A stretch of 64,000 nt of DNA from Pseudomonadota bacterium (GCA_026390435.1 JAPLFY010000036.1:124001-188000); one strand, 5' to 3'; positions 53,707-62,373 are shown, numbered from the stretch's first letter. Made by a program: numbers and translations. The notes: generated by a model from the sequence alone, not told the origin.

Positions 53707-56160
53707 TCAACTTGCTAAGTTCTTGCCCCCGGGAATTGACACGGGTAAACCAATGTCGGTTGCGGAGTTAAAATCTTCACCAGCTAGGCCAAACATGATG
53801 CCGGCAACTTCAGGATAAGTTTTCACGAAACTGATTTTTATTCGCTTTTTAACGTTAAGCGGCAACTGCTCAAACGCAGAGCGATTTTTTTCTGGCAGCA
53901 ATACATGTTCTACACCCTCACGTTGCGCTGCAAGAACCTTCTCCTTTAACCCGCCGATCGGCAATATTTTACCGTGCAATGTAATTTCACCTGTCATAGC
54001 GATACGCTCTCGGGGAGCACGGCCTAGCAGGGCAGACAGTATTGACGTGGCGAGCGCAATCCCTGCAGATGGACCATCCTTGGGCACTGCCCCTGCGGGC
54101 AAATGAATGTGAATTTCATTTTCCATTAAGTTTTTTGCATCGACACCAAACTCAACAGCCTTAGATCTTATGTAACTTAAAGCAGTCTGAGCCGACTCCT
54201 TCATTACATCTCCTAACTGACCAGTGAGGACCAGTTTGGCGCGAGACCCAGGTAATAAATTGGTCTCAATGGCAAGAACCTCACCACCATAACTAGTGTA
54301 GGCTAGACCAAGGGAGACCCCGGTCAATGGTTCCAGGTGATAGAAGTCGTCATCAAACCGCTTAGCTCCCAAGTGCTTCTCTACAAGCTGAGGGGTCATT
54401 TTGATAGTTAGGCGCCGAGTAGGTGTCGCCTCCTCCTCTGCGTATTGCCTAGCTATCTTTCGGCAGACAGAAGCAATTTGCTTTTCGAGTCCCCGAAGTC
54501 CACTTTCTCGGGTGTAACTATTAATTATAGTTGTGATGGAATTGCGGGAGAACACTACATCGGCATCGCTTAACCCGGACTCTTTCAACTGTTTTGGCAC
54601 GAGGTACTGATTCGCAATAATCAGCTTTTCCTCTTCTGAGTATCCGGACACTTCGATGATCTCGAGCCTATCGCGCAGGGGAGCTGGGATCGTATCAAGG
54701 GTGTTACAGTTAGCGATGAAGAATACATCTGATAGATCAAATGCCACCCCGAGATAATGATCCACAAAATTCTTATTTTGCTCCGGATCCAAAACTTCTA
54801 GAAGAGCAGATGAGGGATCACCCCTGTGGTCGGCCCCCATCTTATCAATCTCGTCCAACATTATAAGTGGGTTACAGCTTTTCGCCTGTTTCAAACTCGT
54901 GATGAGACGGCCCGGGTATGCACCTACGTAAGTTTTACGGTGTCCCCGTATGTCAGCCTCGTCTCGCACTCCTCCGAGTGAAATGCGCGAGAAGTGACGT
55001 CCCATGGCACGGGCTATCGATTTTCCCAGGCTGGTCTTTCCGACACCCGGCGGCCCCACAAAGCAAATAATAGGGCTCTTCGCACCCGGATTTAATTTTT
55101 TAACAGCGAGATACTCGATGATCCGGTCTTTGACCTGATCCAGCCCATGATGATCCAAATCAAGAACGCTTTTTACATCTTTAAGGTTCAACTTGTCATC
55201 GGTCCGAACATCCCAAGGGAGCGCTAGAATAGTCTCTACGTGGGTACGAGTAAGCGCAGCCTCACTAGTATCTGAATGCATTCTTTCAAGTCTTCTCAGC
55301 TGTCTTGAGGTCTCGTCTTTTGCCTCTGCGGTCAACTTGACCTCTTCCAACTTCTTCCACAGAGCATCAATTTCTTCTTTACCGTCAGCATCACCAAGTT
55401 CGCTTTTTATTGCCCGCATTTGCTCACGGAGATAGTGCTCCCGCTGCATACGACTAATTTCTTCTTTCGCCTGCGACTGAATGCGGACCTGCATTTGATA
55501 TACTTCGATTTCCCGAGACAAATACCGATGGACGGTACGTAAGCGCTCAGAGGGATTGTAAACAGATAATATCCCTTGAGCTTCCTGAACCTTCAGCCCA
55601 AGATTCGCTGCCACTAAGTCTGACAAGCGGCCAGGGTCCGTGACATCCTCAAGTACCATCAAAATATCAGGTGATAAAACCTTCCCGAGACTCACTACTT
55701 TTTCAAGGTTTTCGCGAGTCGCCCGGATCATCGCCTCAATTTCAGGAGTATTCTTAACGATCACGGGCTCTTCGATAATTTTGACACGGACAGATGGAAA
55801 TGGGTCACTGGACAAAAGCTGCCCAATCTCAGCCTTTGAGAGGCCCTGCACCAAAACTTTCATACGGCCATCGGGCAACTTCCGAGTCCGCATGATCGAA
55901 CAGACTGTACCGACATCGTAAACATCGAATGGGGGCTCCAGACTGCAGCCAAGCCCTTCTCCCTTATCGCCAGCCACCTTGAAGGCTGACAGGAAGATTT
56001 TTCGATGATGAGCAAGCGCATGCTCAACTGCATTAATGCAGAGATCCTCATTGATAAAAACCGGAACAATCATGTGTGGAAAGACAACTATGTCTTTCAA
56101 TGGGAGTAACGGCATTTCGGTGTTGGCATCGGTGAGCTGGTTAATGCTTTGTCCGGTCAT
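53707..56160 (-). CDS. lon: ATP-dependent protease Lon
   Basis: Degrades misfolded and regulatory proteins in the cytoplasm. The 817 residues cover the LON N-terminal substrate domain (LPLLPLKDIVVFPHMIVPVF), a coiled region, the AAA+ module (Walker A GPPGVGKTS, Walker B PLIMLDEIDKMG) and the protease domain with the Ser-Lys dyad (Ser698 in KDGPSAGIAL, Lys741 in GGLKEK). ATG 56160 with AAGGAGAGG upstream is preferred over TTG 56163. The C-terminal tail extends some 20 residues past the usual end. Confidence 0.97.
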   Translation of the reverse strand: MTGQSINQLTDANTEMPLLPLKDIVVFPHMIVPVFINEDLCINAVEHALAHHRKIFLSAFKVAGDKGEGLGCSLEPPFDVYDVGTVCSIMRTRKLPDGRMKVLVQGLSKAEIGQLLSSDPFPSVRVKIIEEPVIVKNTPEIEAMIRATRENLEKVVSLGKVLSPDILMVLEDVTDPGRLSDLVAANLGLKVQEAQGILSVYNPSERLRTVHRYLSREIEVYQMQVRIQSQAKEEISRMQREHYLREQMRAIKSELGDADGKEEIDALWKKLEEVKLTAEAKDETSRQLRRLERMHSDTSEAALTRTHVETILALPWDVRTDDKLNLKDVKSVLDLDHHGLDQVKDRIIEYLAVKKLNPGAKSPIICFVGPPGVGKTSLGKSIARAMGRHFSRISLGGVRDEADIRGHRKTYVGAYPGRLITSLKQAKSCNPLIMLDEIDKMGADHRGDPSSALLEVLDPEQNKNFVDHYLGVAFDLSDVFFIANCNTLDTIPAPLRDRLEIIEVSGYSEEEKLIIANQYLVPKQLKESGLSDADVVFSRNSITTIINSYTRESGLRGLEKQIASVCRKIARQYAEEEATPTRRLTIKMTPQLVEKHLGAKRFDDDFYHLEPLTGVSLGLAYTSYGGEVLAIETNLLPGSRAKLVLTGQLGDVMKESAQTALSYIRSKAVEFGVDAKNLMENEIHIHLPAGAVPKDGPSAGIALATSILSALLGRAPRERIAMTGEITLHGKILPIGGLKEKVLAAQREGVEHVLLPEKNRSAFEQLPLNVKKRIKISFVKTYPEVAGIMFGLAGEDFNSATDIGLPVSIPGGKNLAS

Positions 56161-56234
56161 CAAAGCCTCTCCTTGCGAGTATCGGTCTAGTTGTCGGGTC
56201 GGGGATGTCTAAAAATGTATCGGCGTTGCTAAGT

Positions 56235-56257
56235 CTGAGCTTGAGGACCAAGCTCAG
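56235..56257. other. Perfect 9-bp hairpin between lon and the DnaJ-like gene
   Basis: CTGAGCTTG (56235-56243), loop AGGAC, CAAGCTCAG (56249-56257). No T-run follows in either direction. It lies after the stop of the DnaJ-like gene (minus strand) and before lon, so it may end the grpE transcript or mark an RNA processing point. Confidence 0.55.
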
Positions 56258-56307
56258 CACTAATCAGGAAGGTGAACATCTGTCTGGCAAAAGCTAAATC
56301 TAAATTT

Positions 56308-56727
56308 CTATTTAAACCTGATTATAATTATTAGGTCCCCAGCTTTATCCGCAAGGCGATCACCCTGTGCTGAGTATACGAAAATATCACCCTGTTGGGT
56401 TGCACCAGGCAGAGTGAATGCGTAAGACACTGGCTCTCTAATACCTGCCAACTTGTGACTTTTGCGCACATTACGATGAAATCGGACCACATTTTCCCCG
56501 CCACGTGAGGCCAGTTCAGGAGATACCCATAGGGGTACGACCAGATCGAGGTCATCGAGAGTCTTTTGCCAGGATTCAAAAGAGATTTCCTCATAATTCA
56601 AACCGTTGCAAAATAAGTTTAGGACTGAAATATCGGCACTTGAGAGGTCGGGGGATTGTGATGCGGCTGGCTTAGGGGAGGTCTTTTTGGGGCGCAGCCG
56701 CCGTGGAGAAGATTTGGGGTCATCCAT
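56308..56727 (-). CDS. Small protein resembling the DnaJ C-terminal substrate-binding domain
   Basis: A 139-residue protein. The first 30 residues are basic and disordered (Lys/Arg/Pro/Ser-rich). The C-terminal part reads YAFTLPGATQQGDIFVYSAQGDRLADKAGDLIIIIRF in blocks, matching the DnaJ CTD pattern of iPaGvq-G-i-g-G-GDLiv-i. There is no J domain (no HPD), no G/F region and no CxxCxGxG zinc repeats. It begins 17 bases downstream of grpE on the same strand, where dnaJ could be expected. It may be a DnaJ-derived or CbpA-like remnant that still binds clients; the similarity rests on about 45 residues. Confidence 0.5.
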   Translation of the reverse strand: MDDPKSSPRRLRPKKTSPKPAASQSPDLSSADISVLNLFCNGLNYEEISFESWQKTLDDLDLVVPLWVSPELASRGGENVVRFHRNVRKSHKLAGIREPVSYAFTLPGATQQGDIFVYSAQGDRLADKAGDLIIIIRFK

Positions 56728-56744
56728 AAAAAGGAACCCGAAGT

Positions 56745-57335
56745 TTAGCTACCTACGGGTGTTAGCACACTAACCATTGCGGGACGCAACAAGCGACCAT
56801 GAAGCTGGTAGCCTCGCGCAAATTCATTCGCTACCGTATCGACATTCACTTCACTAGATTCTAGGCGCTGAATCGCTTGATGTAAGTTCGGATCGAATGG
56901 AGCATTGGCAGCTTCGACGGCTTCTAGCCCGTGCTTCCTGCAAACTTCTAGGAGCTGTCTTTTAACCATCATCATCCCGTCATAGTAAGCAGCCGCATTA
57001 CTTTGATCTGCCACTCGATCAGCACCTTCAGGCAAAGCCTTCTCTAAACTATCAAGAACCGGCAATAAATCCTTAAATACGTTTTCAAGTCCGTATTTCA
57101 AAAGGTCAGCGCGCTCGCGCTCCTGACGACGCCGCATATTTTCCATTTCGGCGTGGACCCTAACATATTTGTCCTTTAACTCTGTAATTTCTTGCTCCAA
57201 CTGCCGAGATCCCGTAATTCCATCCATCGCAACTTGCGCTTCCGTAGTATTGATTTCAGAATTAGCCCCCACTGCTTCCTTTGAAACATCATGGTCTGAA
57301 TTTAAACTTTGATTTTGTGTCTGATCACCTTGCAT
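56745..57335 (-). CDS. grpE: Nucleotide exchange factor GrpE
   Basis: Releases ADP from DnaK. The 196-residue protein has an acidic, disordered N-terminus, the long dimerising helix (KDKYVRVHAEMENMRRRQERER) and the C-terminal beta domain (FDPNLHQAIQ, then GYQLHGRLLRPAMVSV). ATG 57335 is chosen, with AGGGA eight bases upstream; an ATG at 57365 would add ten residues. A TATAAG -10-like element on this strand at 57439-57434 may belong to its promoter. grpE is followed by a DnaJ-like fragment; dnaK is elsewhere. Confidence 0.96.
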   Translation of the reverse strand: MQGDQTQNQSLNSDHDVSKEAVGANSEINTTEAQVAMDGITGSRQLEQEITELKDKYVRVHAEMENMRRRQERERADLLKYGLENVFKDLLPVLDSLEKALPEGADRVADQSNAAAYYDGMMMVKRQLLEVCRKHGLEAVEAANAPFDPNLHQAIQRLESSEVNVDTVANEFARGYQLHGRLLRPAMVSVLTPVGS

Positions 57336-57511
57336 TACTTTTTCCCTGAACTCGACTCGCATCATTGCTCAGGAATTAATAAGCCATTGCGAAGGACTCG
57401 GCAAGACTAAGAGAGGCTGGATTGAAGACTATACTTATATGGTAGCACGTCTGCGCAGAAGAAAAAGGGACTCAGGCACTCCGAAGGTAAAAAAATAATT
57501 TCGCTAGAATA

Positions 57512-57540
57512 TTGACACTCTGTGCAAGCGCCTGTTAAAA
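57512..57540 (+). promoter_or_regulatory. Candidate promoter of the Fis-type gene
   Basis: TTGACA at 57512-57517, a 17-base spacer, then TTAAAA at 57535-57540, 76 bases before the GTG start at 57617. A second AT-rich TATATA (57585-57590) is nearer the start but has no good -35. The region of 250 bases is shared with divergent grpE. Confidence 0.35.
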
Positions 57541-57616
57541 AAATCCTCTCTAAATTGAGTGCCGTCAGTTAGCGCCCATAAGAGTATATAAGCGGCGGAA
57601 ATCTTGGAGTGACCCC

Positions 57617-57997
57617 GTGGATCCCTTTGTTGCCTCCTCCCAGAATCCGACTCTCACTGAGAAGCAAGAGACTTCAAAAGATGTCTCTGAGATTCATGGG
57701 GCCGTTTCCGCTCTGCGCGGAGATCAGAATTCGCAGATTGATCAAGAGCTAGCCAATCGCCTAGACAGGCATTCTCTTGAAGCTATAGTGGAACTCAAAA
57801 TTTCTCGTTTTCTGGATCAGATCGGCAGCTTCTACCCCGAAGACCTGCATGCTTTGATCATGAAAAAAGTGGAAAAACCACTGCTTAGTCAGATACTTCG
57901 TCGCACCGGTGGAAACCAGGTGCACGCGTCAAAAATCCTTGGGATTAATCGTAATACCCTGCGCAAGAAAATGAAGCTCTATGGCTTCAACGTCTAA
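57617..57997 (+). CDS. Fis-type helix-turn-helix DNA-binding protein
   Basis: A 126-residue protein. The last 45 residues are the Fis-family HTH: EKPLLSQILRRTGGNQVHASKILGINRNTLRKKM in consecutive blocks, the pattern also found at the end of NtrC-type activators and in Fis. The N-terminal 60 residues are polar and variable. Stand-alone, it probably acts as a nucleoid-associated or regulatory factor. The start is GTG 57617, with GGAG seven bases upstream. It converges with dnaB, nine bases between stops. Confidence 0.88.
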   Translation: MDPFVASSQNPTLTEKQETSKDVSEIHGAVSALRGDQNSQIDQELANRLDRHSLEAIVELKISRFLDQIGSFYPEDLHALIMKKVEKPLLSQILRRTGGNQVHASKILGINRNTLRKKMKLYGFNV

Positions 57998-58005
57998 CAG
58001 GGTAT

Positions 58006-59340
58006 TTATGACTGCTGAAGATTAGTGAATTTCAAGAAATTTGGTGCGAACGCTAAATAGATGTCTTGTAACGAGCCGTGTCGGTTTTTAGCAATCCGCA
58101 GCATGGCCTTTCCGGCATCTTCTGAGTTCGGGTTGTAGTACTCGTCCCTATAGATGAACAGGATCATATCCGCATCCTGCTCCATAGATCCGGATTCCCG
58201 TAGATCGCTCAGTTTAGGCACCTTATCTGGCCTGCCCTCAACACCTCGGTTTAACTGAGCTAAGGCAATCACAGGTACATTCAGTTCTTTAGCCAGCGCC
58301 TTAAGGCCGCCCGAGATCTCTGAAATTTCGCGCTCTCTACTTTCGTATTTTTTTGTACCGGACGGCCCCATCAACTGCAAATAGTCGATGACGATTAGAT
58401 CTAAACCGTACTCTTTTTTGAATCTCCGGCATCGAGATCTCAATTCAAGCAAAGAGATGCTCGGAGTCTCGTCTATGCCTAGCATAGCCGGCATGGTGCC
58501 GATCCCCCTGATCCCATGCATCAAGCGATCTTGCTCTTCTTCATTGAGATCACCCTTCCGCATTTTTGATGAATCAATGCGCGCCTCACTCGAGATAATA
58601 CGCTCCATTAACTGCGTCTTAGACATCTCAAGAGTAAATATTACCGTGTGTTTACCTGCCTTGACCGAATTAACTACACAGTTCAAGGCAAAGGCTGTTT
58701 TACCCATACCTGGGCGAGCAGCAATAATCACCAAGTCGCTACGCTGCCAACCACCTGTATTTCGATCTAGATCAGAAAACTGCGATGGTACGCCCGTCAT
58801 GGCCCCATCACTATTTAAGCGAGCCTCAATCTCCGCAATGGTCTTATCCAGGACTTCATGAGTTGTTGCTATGCCACCACTATCTTGTTGATTAGCGATA
58901 GCGATGAACTCTTTCTCAATGTCCTCTATGAAGCCCGCAACTTCCCCGTCATAAGACATGGCTTTTTTGACGGTGCTTTGACAGGCATTGATAATGCGAC
59001 GGAGAAAATAGTATTCGCTGACTACGCGAGCGTAATACTCTATGTTCTGCGTAAATGGGGAGTTTTCGGTAAGTTCAACTAGGTACGCGGGACCCAGGAA
59101 GTCATTATCGGCATGCTGACGTCGCAGCTTTTCCGCCACGGTAAGAATATCCGTCGGCTCGTTCAGCTGATACAGCTCGCACATCGCCTGAAAAATATCG
59201 CGATGAGCATCGAGATAAAACTGCTCAGCCTTAAGCTTGTCAGCTATCAGGTTGAACGCATCCGCATCCCGTAAAACCGCACCCAAGACTGCCTTCTCGG
59301 CGTCAAGGGAATGCGGAGGCGCCAAAACCTGTGCTGTCAT
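58006..59340 (-). CDS. dnaB: Replicative DNA helicase DnaB
   Basis: Hexameric 5'-3' helicase at the replication fork. The 444 residues have the N-terminal helical primase-contact domain (PPHSLDAEKAVLGAVLRD), the linker and the RecA-like motor with Walker A ARPGMGKTAFALN, Walker B LIVIDYLQLM, and LSDLRESGSMEQDADMILFIYRDEYY near the end. No intein is present. It is the last gene of the rpsF-rplI-dnaB string, 23 bases after rplI. Confidence 0.97.
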   Translation of the reverse strand: MTAQVLAPPHSLDAEKAVLGAVLRDADAFNLIADKLKAEQFYLDAHRDIFQAMCELYQLNEPTDILTVAEKLRRQHADNDFLGPAYLVELTENSPFTQNIEYYARVVSEYYFLRRIINACQSTVKKAMSYDGEVAGFIEDIEKEFIAIANQQDSGGIATTHEVLDKTIAEIEARLNSDGAMTGVPSQFSDLDRNTGGWQRSDLVIIAARPGMGKTAFALNCVVNSVKAGKHTVIFTLEMSKTQLMERIISSEARIDSSKMRKGDLNEEEQDRLMHGIRGIGTMPAMLGIDETPSISLLELRSRCRRFKKEYGLDLIVIDYLQLMGPSGTKKYESREREISEISGGLKALAKELNVPVIALAQLNRGVEGRPDKVPKLSDLRESGSMEQDADMILFIYRDEYYNPNSEDAGKAMLRIAKNRHGSLQDIYLAFAPNFLKFTNLQQS

Positions 59341-59363
59341 AACTTTTCTTTACTCAAGGTCAC

Positions 59364-59810
59364 TTACTGCGCAGCAACGACCCAAACTTTAAATTTGGGC
59401 ACTACTTCACTGTGTAGCTTAACCTGAGCTGTATACACACCAACTTTTTTAATCTCTTCAAGAATCGTAATGTCTTTCTTGGAGACGTTCAGGCCTTCCG
59501 CCTGTAGTTGGGCTTCTAACTCAGCAACAGTTACGGTACCAAAAATCTTTTCGTCTTCGCCGACTTGCTTAGTCACAGTGACGGAGGTTTTCTCGATTTT
59601 TGCACCGAGCTCTTTAGCTGCGGCTAACAGTAGTTCGCGCTTCTTGTCCAAAATGCGCTTCTGGTGAGCCAATGCCGCCTTGTTTTCTTCGTTAGCCACA
59701 GCCGCGAGGCCGCGAGGTAAAAGAAAATTGCGTGCATAGCCGTTGCGCACATTGACGATATCGCCAATGGAACCGAGACTCGACACTTCGTGGGTCAAAA
59801 TAAGTTTCAT
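59364..59810 (-). CDS. rplI: 50S ribosomal protein L9
   Basis: The 148-residue L9 has the N-terminal globular domain (VSSLGSIGDIVNVRNGYARNFLLPRGLA in blocks), the long central helix and the C-terminal domain ending KFKVWVVAAQ. GAGG lies eight bases before ATG 59810. It follows rpsF after only 26 bases, leaving no room for rpsR, which usually lies between. Confidence 0.97.
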   Translation of the reverse strand: MKLILTHEVSSLGSIGDIVNVRNGYARNFLLPRGLAAVANEENKAALAHQKRILDKKRELLLAAAKELGAKIEKTSVTVTKQVGEDEKIFGTVTVAELEAQLQAEGLNVSKKDITILEEIKKVGVYTAQVKLHSEVVPKFKVWVVAAQ

Positions 59811-59836
59811 GGTTGGATCCTCAAACGGCTTTCTGA

Positions 59837-60226
59837 TTATTCCTTACGGCGCTTCTGCTCAAGGTCTCGCTCGCGAGCTTCTCGCTCTTGCTTAGCTAGA
59901 TCAGCCTTGCGTGCTTCAACGTCGATGTCGCCATCACCGCTCTCTAGACGTACGACTAAATGGCGAAGGACGTTGTCGTCGATTCGCATCAAGCGCTCCA
60001 TCTCAGCCAAATTCTCTGGAGTGCCAACGAAATCGTAATTGACGTAGTTGCCCCGGAAACTTTTCTTAATCGGGAAAACCAATTTCTTGTTGCCCCAGGG
60101 ATCCTTTTTCAGAATCTCGCCGCCGTCTTTGGTCATCAATGCTTCGTAGCCTTCAAGTACTTTGAGGGCTTCGACTTCGGGCAACTCGCCTTTGGTGATG
60201 ATGGTAAAATCGTATTCTCGTAACAA
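59837..60226 (-). CDS. rpsF: 30S ribosomal protein S6
   Basis: A 129-residue protein of the small-subunit platform. YDFTIITKGELPE, WGNKKLVFPIKKSFRGNYVNYDF in blocks, and VLRHLVVRLESG follow the S6 family. The C-terminal 30 residues are charged and helical, longer than the core. The start is TTG 60226, with AAGGGAG seven bases upstream; TTG is unusual for a highly expressed ribosomal gene. The normal partner gene rpsR (S18) is absent from the operon. Confidence 0.95.
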   Translation of the reverse strand: MLREYDFTIITKGELPEVEALKVLEGYEALMTKDGGEILKKDPWGNKKLVFPIKKSFRGNYVNYDFVGTPENLAEMERLMRIDDNVLRHLVVRLESGDGDIDVEARKADLAKQEREARERDLEQKRRKE

Positions 60227-60285
60227 CTCAAATCTCCCTTATGGATTAAAGCAGCCAGCGAACCGTTCGCCAGCAAGAGAGTCAC

Positions 60286-60828
60286 TCACTTTTGATGATC
60301 GAAGATCTGCTTAAGTCGGACATTGACGTCTTTTAGCATATCTCCCTGAAGATTCATCAACTCAGCATCTGTCATCGCACCCAATACCCAATCCGCAGTA
60401 TCGCGACCATCTGGTGGCCGCCCCACACCCAGCTTTATCCGATGAAACTCACTAATACCGGTCTCATCAATAATGCTTCGAACACCATTATGGCCTCCGT
60501 GGCCACCGCCCTCGCGGGCCTTCACTTTACCGAGCGGAACATCAACATCATCAAAGCACACGATGACGTCTTTTGCTTCTAACTTGAAGAACCGTAAAGC
60601 AGCACCTACAGCTCGGCCACTTAAGTTCATAAAAGTCATCGGTTTCAGGAATACACAGCTTTGGCCTAACAAGGAGCCCTTCGCTATGTCCCCATGAAAC
60701 CGCGACCGCCCATTCTCCCAGTCCGCTCCAGCCGCCTCCGCAAGTAAGTCCAACAAGAGAAACCCCGCATTGTGACGCGTTGTTTCATATTTTGGACCAG
60801 GATTCCCGAGGCCTACTAAGAGCTTCAT
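60286..60828 (-). CDS. pth: Peptidyl-tRNA hydrolase
   Basis: Recycles peptidyl-tRNAs that drop off the ribosome. The 180-residue protein has LVGLGNPGPKYETTRHNAGF with Asn9 and catalytic His19, FLKPMTFMNLSGRAV, CFDDVDVPLGK with the catalytic-site aspartate, and GGGHGGHNGVRSI. ATG 60828 has no Shine-Dalgarno sequence and is 12 bases after the rplY stop, so translation may depend on the upstream gene. Confidence 0.96.
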   Translation of the reverse strand: MKLLVGLGNPGPKYETTRHNAGFLLLDLLAEAAGADWENGRSRFHGDIAKGSLLGQSCVFLKPMTFMNLSGRAVGAALRFFKLEAKDVIVCFDDVDVPLGKVKAREGGGHGGHNGVRSIIDETGISEFHRIKLGVGRPPDGRDTADWVLGAMTDAELMNLQGDMLKDVNVRLKQIFDHQK

Positions 60829-60840
60829 AGAATGCGCGGT

Positions 60841-61131
60841 TTAAGCAACAGGGGCCAGATCCACATGCAAGCAGAGGCGCTTGACCGGATCCAACTGAAG
60901 CTCCTTGATCTCAACCCGCTGAGTACGACCCTCTAAAACCAGATCGAACTGCTTCCCACCATCACGCCAAGCGCGCGGTAGCAGCTTTGGATCCAGCTCA
61001 AGCATGGTCGATTGGCCCTTACTATTTAGCACAGCAGGGACCTTACCATTGCGGCGCAACTTACGAGTGTAGCTTTTGCCTATTCCCGTACGAACAGTTG
61101 CCTCAATAGTCACATCATTCTTATTCGACAT
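60841..61131 (-). CDS. rplY: 50S ribosomal protein L25 (short form)
   Basis: A 96-residue 5S-rRNA-binding protein. RTGIGKSYTRKLRRNGKVPAVLNSKG in blocks and VEIKELQLDPVKRLCLHVDL match the L25 core. This is the short form without the C-terminal CTC/TL5 extension of about 100 residues found in many relatives, although it sits in the usual prs-rplY-pth order. ATG 61131 with GGAG seven bases upstream is preferred over GTG 61134. Confidence 0.92.
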   Translation of the reverse strand: MSNKNDVTIEATVRTGIGKSYTRKLRRNGKVPAVLNSKGQSTMLELDPKLLPRAWRDGGKQFDLVLEGRTQRVEIKELQLDPVKRLCLHVDLAPVA

Positions 61132-61232
61132 CACACATCTCCAACAGTATAGAGCCTGGTCTTATAGCGGGAAGCGGGGAAGCTTTCAACCAAGATCCCA
61201 TGATCTACATAATTTCATTTAAAATCAGATGG

Positions 61233-62168
61233 TTATATAAATAAAGCGCTAATGGAATCATCGTTGTGAATACGACGTATCGCCTTCCCCAACAGCTCCG
61301 CGATACTTAATTGAGTTATTTTTGAGCATTTTCTGGCCTCTGGCGATAACTGAATCGAATCGGTAACCACCATCTCTTCAAGTTTAGATTTCTCCAGGTT
61401 TTCAATAGCTGCGCCACTAAGAACAGGATGGCTAATGGCAGCCCTTACCGACAGCCCGCCTGCACTCAATAAAGCCTCGCAGGCCTTCGTAAGAGAACCG
61501 GCTGTGTCGACTATGTCGTCAACTATCAAACAGTTCTTGCCTTTGACGTCCCCAATGATATTCATCACCGCGCTCTCATTTGGTTTATCGCGGCGTTTAT
61601 CAACAATCGCTAGGCCGCAGTTAAAGTGCTTTGCCATGGCCCGCGCTCGCTCCACGCCCCCAGCATCGGGGGATACGACCACAAGATTATCAAGGCGTTG
61701 AAAGTATGTGCTAAAAATAGGCTTAGCATATAAATGATCGACCGCAATGTTAAAGAAACCCTGAATTGCTGATGTGTGCAGCTCTAAAGTGAGCACCCGA
61801 TTAAAATGAGCCGTTTGCAGTAGATCAGCAACGAGCTTGGCCGAAATTGGCGTCCTGGGAGCACTTTTGCGCTCTTGCCGGGCATAGCCAAAATATGGCG
61901 CAACAAGCGTTATGCGGGCGGCAGAGGCGCGATGCGCAGCATCCGCCATGATCATCGCTTCCATTAGATGCTGGTTCGTTGGTTTGGATAGGGACTGGAT
62001 GATAAAAACATCCCTACCACGAACGTTGCTGTTAAGCTCAACACGAGTCTCGCCATCGGAAAACTGCGAGACCACAGCTTCTCCCAGAGGCATGTCTAGC
62101 CAGTCGCAAATTCTCTCAGCTAACGCCCTATTAGCATTGCCGGAAAACACGATTAACTCGGCGTCCAT
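61233..62168 (-). CDS. prs: Ribose-phosphate pyrophosphokinase
   Basis: Makes PRPP from ribose 5-phosphate and ATP for purine, pyrimidine, histidine, tryptophan and NAD synthesis. The 311 residues show FSDGETRVELNSNVRGRDVFIIQS in blocks, YFGYARQERKSAPRTPISAKL with the flexible catalytic loop, VVSPDAGGVERAR and the PRPP-binding VDDIVDTAGSL. AGGAG lies six bases before ATG 62168. The tRNA-Gln gene lies 65 bases upstream in the same direction. Confidence 0.97.
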   Translation of the reverse strand: MDAELIVFSGNANRALAERICDWLDMPLGEAVVSQFSDGETRVELNSNVRGRDVFIIQSLSKPTNQHLMEAMIMADAAHRASAARITLVAPYFGYARQERKSAPRTPISAKLVADLLQTAHFNRVLTLELHTSAIQGFFNIAVDHLYAKPIFSTYFQRLDNLVVVSPDAGGVERARAMAKHFNCGLAIVDKRRDKPNESAVMNIIGDVKGKNCLIVDDIVDTAGSLTKACEALLSAGGLSVRAAISHPVLSGAAIENLEKSKLEEMVVTDSIQLSPEARKCSKITQLSIAELLGKAIRRIHNDDSISALFI

Positions 62169-62232
62169 GACTGACTCCTGAGAAGGTAAAGGCGGACCTA
62201 TTTTTTATTGATATTCAATGCAGGAAAAATTA

Positions 62233-62307
62233 TGGCTGGGGCGGAAGGGATCGAACCTTCGAATGCCGGAATCAAAATCCGGTGCCTTACCGCTTGGCGA
62301 CGCCCCA
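62233..62307 (-). tRNA. tRNA-Gln (anticodon TTG)
   Basis: Minus-strand tRNA of 75 bases with encoded CCA. The acceptor TGGGGCG/CGCCCCA pairs perfectly and the discriminator is G. The anticodon stem CCGGA/TCCGG encloses TTTTGAT, giving anticodon TTG (reads CAA, glutamine). The T arm is GAAGG-TTCGATC-CCTTC. It lies between clpB and prs on the same strand. Confidence 0.97.
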
Positions 62308-62334
62308 AGATCAGGAAAAAATGAATAATCCTTC

Positions 62335-62367
62335 CCCGTAGATGGATTAAATATATTGCACTACGGG
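62335..62367 (-). terminator. Possible weak terminator after clpB
   Basis: CCCGTAG (62335-62341) and CTACGGG (62361-62367) form a 7-bp stem with a 19-base AT-rich loop just past the clpB stop. On the minus strand a T-rich TTCATTTTTTCC follows about ten bases later. The large loop and the gap to the T-run make it doubtful. Confidence 0.35.
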
Positions 62368-62373
62368 CAGGTG

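Noticed and set aside
55193-55435. Ser-rich plus-strand ORFs opposite lon, dnaB and dnaK
   Set aside because: Ser/Arg-rich frames opposite strongly coding genes are typical antisense shadows.
57366-57616. CIRCE/HrcA heat-shock operator upstream of grpE
   Set aside because: ACACTC and GAGTG are present but about 35 bases apart and do not fit TTAGCACTC-N9-GAGTGCTAA.
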